Below, one piece after another: positions 58,148 through 64,000 of a stretch of 64,000 bases of DNA. The DNA is from Myxococcales bacterium (lineage in GTDB: Bacteria > Myxococcota_A > Polyangia > Polyangiales > Polyangiaceae). The translations under genes and the position numbers were made by a program. Positions within the stretch are counted from its first letter, which is position 1, and each line of letters begins with the position of its first letter. The notes below the pieces were generated by a model that was given only the letters and a program-made list of their open reading frames with translations, was not told the origin of the DNA and made no database searches. Location of the stretch: positions 1 through 64,000 of the forward strand of contig JACRDA010000308.1 of the NCBI GenBank assembly GCA_016212965.1, read 5' to 3'.

Positions 58148-60478
58148 ATGGATCGCTTCAAACTCGAGATCGATGGGGTCGACGGACTGCGCGTCGCGGC
58201 GTTCGCCGTCGACGAGCGCATCTCGGCGCCCTACCTGGCGCGTGTGTTCGCGTCGCTCCCCGAGGCGGACCTCGGGTCCCTCGACGGCGTCCTCGGCAAG
58301 CGCGGCGCGCTCACGGTCCCGGGCGCGGACGACGCGGCTTCCCTCCACTTCCCGGGCATCGTGACCGCGCTCGAGCTGATGCACACCTTCGGCGAGCGAG
58401 CGCTCGTCGAGGTCGTCTTGCGGCCGACGCTCTGGGGCCTCGGGCTCGAGTGCCACAGCCGCGTGTGGGTGAAGAAGAAGGTGCTCGACGTCGTCAAGGA
58501 GCTGCTCGACAAGGGCGGCGTCGCGCACGAGCTCCGGACCGAGGCGAGCTACGTCGAGCACGAGCACGTCTGCCAGTACCGCGAGACGGACCTCGACTTC
58601 GTCGCCCGCTCTCTCGAGCGCGACGGCCTGCACTACTACTTCGAGCTCGCCGAGGGCGAGGACAAGCTCGTCGTCTCCGACGGTCCGCACGCCACGGACC
58701 TGCACCCGCCTTCGCCCGTCCGCTGCGTGGGCTCCTTCGACGCGGGCGCCGCGGGCAGCGTGGGCGAGACGCTCCACGGCTTCGCCGCCCGCCGCTCCGC
58801 CCGGAGCAAGGAGGTCGAGGTCGCCGACTACTACTCCCCGAAGCCGGCGCTCGCGCTCCGCGAGCGCAAGCCCGTCATCGATCCGGCGCTCGGCACCGCG
58901 ATCGCGTTCGGAGGTCAGGCCTGGTCACCCGCCGAGGCGAAGCGCCTCGCGCAGGTGCGCGCCGAGCAGGCGGCAGCCGAGGCCGTCCTCTTCCGCGCGA
59001 CCGGCACGGTCCTCGGCCTGCGCGCGGGCTACCACTTCGAGGTGGGCGAGCACCCGATCGCCGACCTGCTCGGCGAGTACCGAGCCGTGGCGGTCCGGCA
59101 CCTCGGCTTCGACGCCGTCGCGGGCCGCGGGCTCGAGGCGTGGATCGATCCCGAGCGCGCGTGGCTGCGCGCCGACGGCCTGCCTTACCACGTGAGCGTC
59201 GAGGCCGTCCGGGCCGACGTCCCCTACCGCGCCGCGCGCAAGACGCCGTGGCCCCGCGCCCACGGCCTCGAGCACGCGCGCGTGGATGGCGCGGCCGATG
59301 GGGACTACGCGCAGCTCGACGACCAGGGTCGCTACCGCGTGAAGCTCCTCTTCGACGAGAACGACTCCCCCGCCGGGGAGGCGAGCGCCCTCTTGCGCCT
59401 GATGCAGCCCCACGGCGGCGCGCCCGAGGGCTGCCACTTCCCGCTCCGCAAGGGGACGGAGGTCCTCGTGGCCTTCGTCGAGGGCGACCCCGACCAGCCC
59501 GTGCTGGTGGGCGCCGTGCCCAACCCCGAGACCCCGAGCACGGTCACCGACGCGAACAACACGCAGAACGTCATCCAGACGGGCGGCAAGAACCGCATCG
59601 AGGTCGAGGACAAGGCGGGCTCCGAGTACGTCGTGCTCTACTCGCCGCCCGAGAAGACGACGCTCCACCTCGGCGCCTCCGACGGGCCCTACGCCGACGG
59701 ACACCACGTGCGCCTCAGCACCGACTGCGACGCCAAGATCCACGCGGGAGGGGCGCGCCACATCACCATCGGCGCCGAACAGACCGAGGACGTGACGGGA
59801 CGGGTCGTCGAGGACTACCACAGCGATCAGACGACCCACGTGTACGCCGCCTTCGACGAGACGATCGACGGCAGCGCCACCCAGACCATCCATGCGGGCG
59901 AGACCCGGACCGTCACGGGCGGCCTGACCGAGACCATCACCGGTGACGAGACGCGGAGCGTCGCGCCCGATCAAACCGAGGACGTGTCGGCCTCCGTCAC
60001 GCGCACGATCGGCGCCAACCTGACCGAGACCGTCGGCGCGGCCGTGGACCGCACCATCGGCGCCGACGAGACGATCTCCGTGGGCGGCAACGTGACCCAG
60101 ACCATCGCGGGCGGCGTCACGACGAGCACGCCGGCGGCGCTGTCGGTCACGACGGGCGGCAGCGCGACCTTCATCGCACCGTCGGGTTTCACCATCAGCG
60201 CGCCCGGCGGCTTCCACAACGTCGACGGCGAGTGGGTGAAGACCGGTGGCTGGGAGAAGGACGCCTTCGTCGAGAAGGGCTCGCTCGTCGGGTTCAAGCT
60301 CGAGATCATGGCGGTGGCGGCGTCGGTCGCGGTATCGCGCATCTCCGGAACGGTTGCGAAGCTCGCCTACATCGCGACGGAGTTCGAGGCGGAGACCGAC
60401 GAGGAGGAGGACGAGCCGATCGAGCTCTGCGAAGGCGGGCTCTTGCTCGAGCCCTCCGGCAACCACAGCGAATCCTGA
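58148..60478 (+). CDS. vgrG: T6SS spike protein VgrG, third of three (locus B)
   Basis: A 776-residue VgrG, 22 bases after the previous one. Base (CQYRETDLDFVARSLERDGLHYYFEL), OB fold (YAQLDDQGRYRVKLLFDENDSPAGEASALLRLMQPHGG) and an octad-repeat beta-helix (TQTIHAGETRTVTGGLTETI and onward) are recognisable. The C-terminal extension contains a moderately hydrophobic helix (MAVAASVAVSRISGTVAKLAYI) and an acidic stretch (ETDEEEDEPIELCEGG). Its N-terminal domain is the most diverged of the three. It is followed 12 bases later by a DUF2169 adaptor, repeating the gene order of locus A. Confidence 0.92.
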   Translation: MDRFKLEIDGVDGLRVAAFAVDERISAPYLARVFASLPEADLGSLDGVLGKRGALTVPGADDAASLHFPGIVTALELMHTFGERALVEVVLRPTLWGLGLECHSRVWVKKKVLDVVKELLDKGGVAHELRTEASYVEHEHVCQYRETDLDFVARSLERDGLHYYFELAEGEDKLVVSDGPHATDLHPPSPVRCVGSFDAGAAGSVGETLHGFAARRSARSKEVEVADYYSPKPALALRERKPVIDPALGTAIAFGGQAWSPAEAKRLAQVRAEQAAAEAVLFRATGTVLGLRAGYHFEVGEHPIADLLGEYRAVAVRHLGFDAVAGRGLEAWIDPERAWLRADGLPYHVSVEAVRADVPYRAARKTPWPRAHGLEHARVDGAADGDYAQLDDQGRYRVKLLFDENDSPAGEASALLRLMQPHGGAPEGCHFPLRKGTEVLVAFVEGDPDQPVLVGAVPNPETPSTVTDANNTQNVIQTGGKNRIEVEDKAGSEYVVLYSPPEKTTLHLGASDGPYADGHHVRLSTDCDAKIHAGGARHITIGAEQTEDVTGRVVEDYHSDQTTHVYAAFDETIDGSATQTIHAGETRTVTGGLTETITGDETRSVAPDQTEDVSASVTRTIGANLTETVGAAVDRTIGADETISVGGNVTQTIAGGVTTSTPAALSVTTGGSATFIAPSGFTISAPGGFHNVDGEWVKTGGWEKDAFVEKGSLVGFKLEIMAVAASVAVSRISGTVAKLAYIATEFEAETDEEEDEPIELCEGGLLLEPSGNHSES

Positions 60479-60489
60479 GGCAGCACGGC

Positions 60490-63117
60490 ATGCGAGTGTT
60501 CAAGCCGCGCAACGTGGGCCTCCTCTTCCGGACGGTGGAGCGCGCCCAGCGCTACCACTTCTGCGTCGCCGGGCTCCTCTTCGTGCCCCTCGACGCGACC
60601 CGCACCCTCCTTCCCGAGGCCCAGATGTGGAAGGCGGTGCCCAAGCTGCTCGGCAAGGACGCCGTGCTCGACGAGATGGTCGCGAAGACCCACGGCGAGC
60701 TCCTCCTCAAGGGCTCCGTCTACGCGCCCGACCAGAAGCCGGTGCCGGTCTGCGTGGCGCGCGTACAGCTCGGCCCGGTCGAGAAGCGCATCGTGGCGAT
60801 CGGCGATCGCGTCTGGCGCCGCGGCGCGCCGACCGAGCCCGCACCCTTCACCGAGATGCCGCTCGACTGGGAGCACGCCTTCGGGGGCGCGGGCTTCGCA
60901 TCGAACCCGCTCGGCAAGGGCTACGCGCCAATCGAGGGGCCCGACGGCAAGGTGCACCCCCTACCCAACGTCGAGTACCCCGAGCGGCTGATCAAGAGCC
61001 CCGGAGACCGCCCTGCGCCCGCGAGCTTCCTGCCCCTCGACCTCACGTGGCCCGAGCGCTGGAAGAAGGCCGGCACCTACGATCGCAGCTACCTCGAGAC
61101 GGATTTTCCGGGTCTGGCGCGCGACGCCGACTGGACGATGTTCAACACTGCGAGCCCGGATCAGTGGGCGCCCGGCCACTTCTCCGGTGACGAGAGCTTC
61201 GTGCTCGAGAACCTCCACCCGACGCGCCGACGCATCGAGGGGCGACTGCCGGGCGCAGCGATGCGGATCTTCATCGTGAGGAAGGGAGAGCCCGTCGCCG
61301 AGCCCACGAGCCTGGCCATGCGGCTCGAGACCGTCTGGTTCTTCCCCGACGTCGAGCGCGCGGTGCTCATTTACCGCGGCACGACGGACGTGAGCGAGGA
61401 CGATGCCGACGACCTCGAGCACCTGCTCATCGCCTGCGAGGACGCCGCCGCGCCGAAGCCCGACGCCCACTACTGCGACGCGCTGGCAGCACGCCTCGAC
61501 CCGGAGCGCCAGATGGAGGCGATGAAGCGCGAGGACGACTTCTTGCCCGCCTGGCCCGCGACGGACGTGGCGGAGCTCGTGGACGAGATGGCGGCGGTCA
61601 AGATCGAGGGCTTCGCCATGCAGAACCAGCTCCGCAAGGCCGAGCGCGAGATCGTCCAGTCGCGGGCCGCGGTGGCGGCCCTCGGGCTCGACCCCGACAA
61701 GCACGGCCCGCGCTCGCTGCCTGCGCCGCGCAAGCCCGACGAGCCGCCGAAGAGGCGCGCCGACGTCGAGCGCGAGATGCAGGAGGGCGAGGCGAAGACG
61801 CGCGCCAGTGCGCAGGCCAGGCGCGCACGCCGCCGCGAGCAGTTCGAGAAGCTCGGGCTCGACTACAGCGTGGTCGAGAAGGAGATGGACAGCCTGCCCT
61901 GCGGCCCGCCGAAGCCCATCGCGGACGAGAAGCTCCGCTGGCTCGAGGGAATGCTCGTGCAGGCGCGGGGGCACGGCGTCGACCTCCCGGACGTGACCGC
62001 CCTCCTCGAGGACGAGGCGTTCCGGGCGCGCCTCCACGCCATGGACGACGCAGAGCGCGACTCGTACCTCCTGACGGCGCACGAGCGGCCGGCCGCCCCG
62101 CGCCGGGCGCCCGAGGACTCCGAGCGCCTGCGCGCCGAGCTCGGCCGCCTCCGCGACGCGGGGCTGCCGGTCAGGAACCTCGACCTCACCGGCGCCGACC
62201 TCTCCCGGCTCGACCTGTCGGGCCTCGACCTCGAGCGCGCGTTCCTCGAGGGGGCCGATCTTCGCGGCGCCAACCTCGCAGGGGCGAAGCTCACCGAGGC
62301 GGTCCTCACGCGCGCCAAGCTCGAGGGGGCGCGGTTCGACGGGGCGAGCCTCGTGGGCGCGAACCTCGGCGACTGCGAGGCCGTGCAGGCGAGCTTCCGC
62401 GAGTGCGACTTCGAGCGCGCGCTGCTCGTGAGGACCAACTTCGAGGGCGCGACGCTCGACGGGGCGAGCCTCGCCGGGGCGGACTTCACCGAGGGGCGCT
62501 TCGGCGGCGCCTCGTGGCGCGGCGTGAAGGCCCAACGCACGGCCTTCATCCGCACGAACCTCACCGGGCTCGATTTCTCGGGTGCGGACCTCGAGCGCGC
62601 GAACTTCATCGAGGTGGACGCCGCCGGGGCGAACTTCGGTCGGGCGCGCATGTGCAACGCGGGCTTCGTCACGTCCAAGGTCGACGGCGCGAGCTTCGCG
62701 GGCGCCGACCTCACGAAGGCCACGTTCCTCATCGACACGACCGCCGTGGGCGCCAACTTCACGGGCGCCCAGGCCCTCGAGTCGAACTACCGGGGCACCA
62801 AGCTCGACGGCGCCGACTTCTCGGCTGCGCGCCTCGACTGCTCGGACTTCAGCACCTGCTCGCTGCGCCAGGCAAAGTTCGTCGGCGCCGACGCCAAGCG
62901 CACGCGCTTCGTGCGCGCCGACCTCGGGGACGCGGACCTCACGGGCGTCGATCTTGCCGAGGCCGTGCTCCAGAAGGCCCACCTCGAAGGCGCGAAGCTC
63001 GACGAGGCGAACCTCTTCCAGGCCGATCTCTCGCTCATCTGGGGCAGCCCCGAGACGACGAGCAAGGGCGCCAACTTCACCCGCACCCGCGTCCACCCCC
63101 TGCGCAAGAAGAAGTGA
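60490..63117 (+). CDS. DUF2169 T6SS adaptor fused to pentapeptide repeats (locus B)
   Basis: An 875-residue paralogue of the protein at 30294. ATG 60490 opens MRVFKPRNVGLLFRTVERAQ, and the DUF2169 domain spans to about 290 (PFTEMPLDWEHAFGGAGFASNPLGKGY). A long charged helical middle follows (about 380-540, with REIVQSRAAVAALGLDP and MQEGEAKTRASAQARRARRREQ), then pentapeptide repeats from about 560 to the end (NLDLTGADLSRLDLSGLDL...). A cysteine-containing repeat (SDFSTCSLRQAKF) is near the end. It overlaps the next gene by one base (TGATG), so translation is coupled. Confidence 0.88.
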   Translation: MRVFKPRNVGLLFRTVERAQRYHFCVAGLLFVPLDATRTLLPEAQMWKAVPKLLGKDAVLDEMVAKTHGELLLKGSVYAPDQKPVPVCVARVQLGPVEKRIVAIGDRVWRRGAPTEPAPFTEMPLDWEHAFGGAGFASNPLGKGYAPIEGPDGKVHPLPNVEYPERLIKSPGDRPAPASFLPLDLTWPERWKKAGTYDRSYLETDFPGLARDADWTMFNTASPDQWAPGHFSGDESFVLENLHPTRRRIEGRLPGAAMRIFIVRKGEPVAEPTSLAMRLETVWFFPDVERAVLIYRGTTDVSEDDADDLEHLLIACEDAAAPKPDAHYCDALAARLDPERQMEAMKREDDFLPAWPATDVAELVDEMAAVKIEGFAMQNQLRKAEREIVQSRAAVAALGLDPDKHGPRSLPAPRKPDEPPKRRADVEREMQEGEAKTRASAQARRARRREQFEKLGLDYSVVEKEMDSLPCGPPKPIADEKLRWLEGMLVQARGHGVDLPDVTALLEDEAFRARLHAMDDAERDSYLLTAHERPAAPRRAPEDSERLRAELGRLRDAGLPVRNLDLTGADLSRLDLSGLDLERAFLEGADLRGANLAGAKLTEAVLTRAKLEGARFDGASLVGANLGDCEAVQASFRECDFERALLVRTNFEGATLDGASLAGADFTEGRFGGASWRGVKAQRTAFIRTNLTGLDFSGADLERANFIEVDAAGANFGRARMCNAGFVTSKVDGASFAGADLTKATFLIDTTAVGANFTGAQALESNYRGTKLDGADFSAARLDCSDFSTCSLRQAKFVGADAKRTRFVRADLGDADLTGVDLAEAVLQKAHLEGAKLDEANLFQADLSLIWGSPETTSKGANFTRTRVHPLRKKK

Positions 63118-64000
63118 TGCTGCGCGACGATCTGGTGAGCTTCATCCACGGCGGCGAGATCGCGCGCAAGCTCGATCTGTCGGGCGCCGATCTCGCGGGC
63201 GCCGATCTCGCGGGCGGGATCTTCGAACAGGTGTGCTTCGCGGGTGCGAACCTCGAGGGCGCGCGCTTCGAGGAGGCGATGCTCTTCAACTGTGACCTCC
63301 GCGGCGCGCGCCTCGCCGGCGCCTCGTTTCGCATGGTCATCATCAACGAGTCGAACCTCGAGGGCGCCGACCTGCGCCATACGAACCTCGGGGCCGCGAA
63401 GATCGCCGGGACGAACCTCGCCGGGGCCGACCTCTCCGGCGCCGACCTCACGATCGCCTCCATGGCGAAACCCGACCTCCGCAACGCCAAGTTCTGGGGC
63501 GCGAAGCTCGACCGCACGGGCTTCATGGACGCGCTCACCGAGGGCATCGGCTTCCGCGGCGCGAAGCTCCAGATGGTGACCATGCTGAAGGTCGACATGC
63601 GCACGGCCGACTTCACCGACGCGGAGCTCGATCTCGTGGTCATGCTCGACTCGAACTTCTCGGGGCGCGATCTCAAGGGCGTGCGCTTCGGGCGCTGCCA
63701 GTTCAAGGGCTGCGACTTCTCGGGCACGGATCTCACGGGCGCCGAGCTCGGCCAGGCGAGCTTCCACCAGGCGAACGTGTGCGACGCGAACTTCGAGGGC
63801 GCCGAGGCCGAGCGCGCCATCTTCATGGAGGCGAAGGCGCACCGGACGCGCTTCGTGAAGACCCACCTCCGCCAGGCCATCTTCCAGGACGCCGACCTCG
63901 AGGAGGCCAACCTCGCGGGCGCCGATCTCTACCAGACGAACTTCGCCCGCGCTCGCTGCGCCGGCACGAAGTTCACCGGCTGCGAGCTCACCTACGCCGA
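63117..64000 (+). CDS. Pentapeptide-repeat protein of T6SS locus B (partial at window end)
   Basis: Starts at ATG 63117 overlapping the upstream stop; 294 codons are visible and the frame is open at the window edge. It opens MLRDDLVSFIHGGEIARKLD and is made of pentapeptide repeats throughout (LDLSGADLAGADLAGGIFEQ, ARLAGASFRMVIINESNLEGA), with a less regular part around residue 130 (MAKPDLRNAKFWGAK) and a cysteine/aromatic-rich run (FGRCQFKGCDFSG). It corresponds to the locus A protein at 32996, and by analogy DUF3540 and DUF4150 genes should follow outside the window. Confidence 0.85.
   Translation, partial: MLRDDLVSFIHGGEIARKLDLSGADLAGADLAGGIFEQVCFAGANLEGARFEEAMLFNCDLRGARLAGASFRMVIINESNLEGADLRHTNLGAAKIAGTNLAGADLSGADLTIASMAKPDLRNAKFWGAKLDRTGFMDALTEGIGFRGAKLQMVTMLKVDMRTADFTDAELDLVVMLDSNFSGRDLKGVRFGRCQFKGCDFSGTDLTGAELGQASFHQANVCDANFEGAEAERAIFMEAKAHRTRFVKTHLRQAIFQDADLEEANLAGADLYQTNFARARCAGTKFTGCELTYA

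Overview
The window is about 72% GC, with dense GC-rich codon use, many lipoproteins, WD40 and pentapeptide-repeat proteins, duplicated type VI secretion (T6SS) accessory loci and degenerate short tandem repeats between genes. That combination points to a large-genome member of the Myxococcota, probably Polyangia. This is inferred from gene content; no rRNA or tRNA gene is present to confirm it.

Layout. 1-5187 (minus strand): a possible operon running from a GT-C glycosyltransferase through a lipoprotein, a TerB-like protein and an unrecognised protein to a truncated Clp-N-domain gene. 5266-9006: a multipass membrane protein, a lipoprotein phosphatase, the remnant of a GH92 alpha-mannosidase gene and a parvulin-type PPIase lipoprotein. 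9063-11933: a decaheme OmcA/MtrC-type surface cytochrome with a collagen-like stalk and a strong terminator. 12160-17268: a TetR repressor divergent from an RND efflux adaptor and pump, with a perfect palindrome between them. 17399-22185: a PGY-repeat protein, a VapBC-like pair, and a thiolase plus FadN-type beta-oxidation pair. 22416-25922: a Uma2 gene, a Phd/PIN pair whose toxin is frameshifted, and a WD40 lipoprotein. 26007-35039: T6SS accessory locus A (VgrG, DUF2169-pentapeptide, pentapeptide, DUF3540, PAAR-like DUF4150). 35098-38525: an M3 peptidase lipoprotein and a convergent outer-membrane porin. 38549-52390: a potassium-uptake region. 52548-64000: a Uma2 gene and T6SS locus B (three tandem VgrGs, DUF2169-pentapeptide, and a pentapeptide protein cut by the window end).

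The potassium region is the most interesting part. It holds a small-protein leader, kdpF, an in-frame fusion of the kdpA 5' part to the kdpB 3' part with roughly 1.1 kb of normal coding sequence missing, kdpC, a kdpD with a one-base frameshift, kdpE, a second intact kdpD-kdpE pair, and a KimA-like potassium importer. The kdp leader and the KimA-like gene have matching promoter architecture: two 18-bp direct-repeat sites (half-site about CTTGATG, 11-bp period) set exactly 32 bp apart and followed at the same distance by a -10-like TAGCTW box. A similar site faces the porin gene. I infer one KdpE-type regulon controlling Kdp, the KimA-like transporter and possibly the porin. With Kdp itself damaged, the intact KdpDE pair may now mainly serve the second transporter.

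Four lesions (GH92 deletion, kdpAB deletion, PIN frameshift, kdpD frameshift) occur in one window. They could be real decay or assembly error, and reads are needed to decide.
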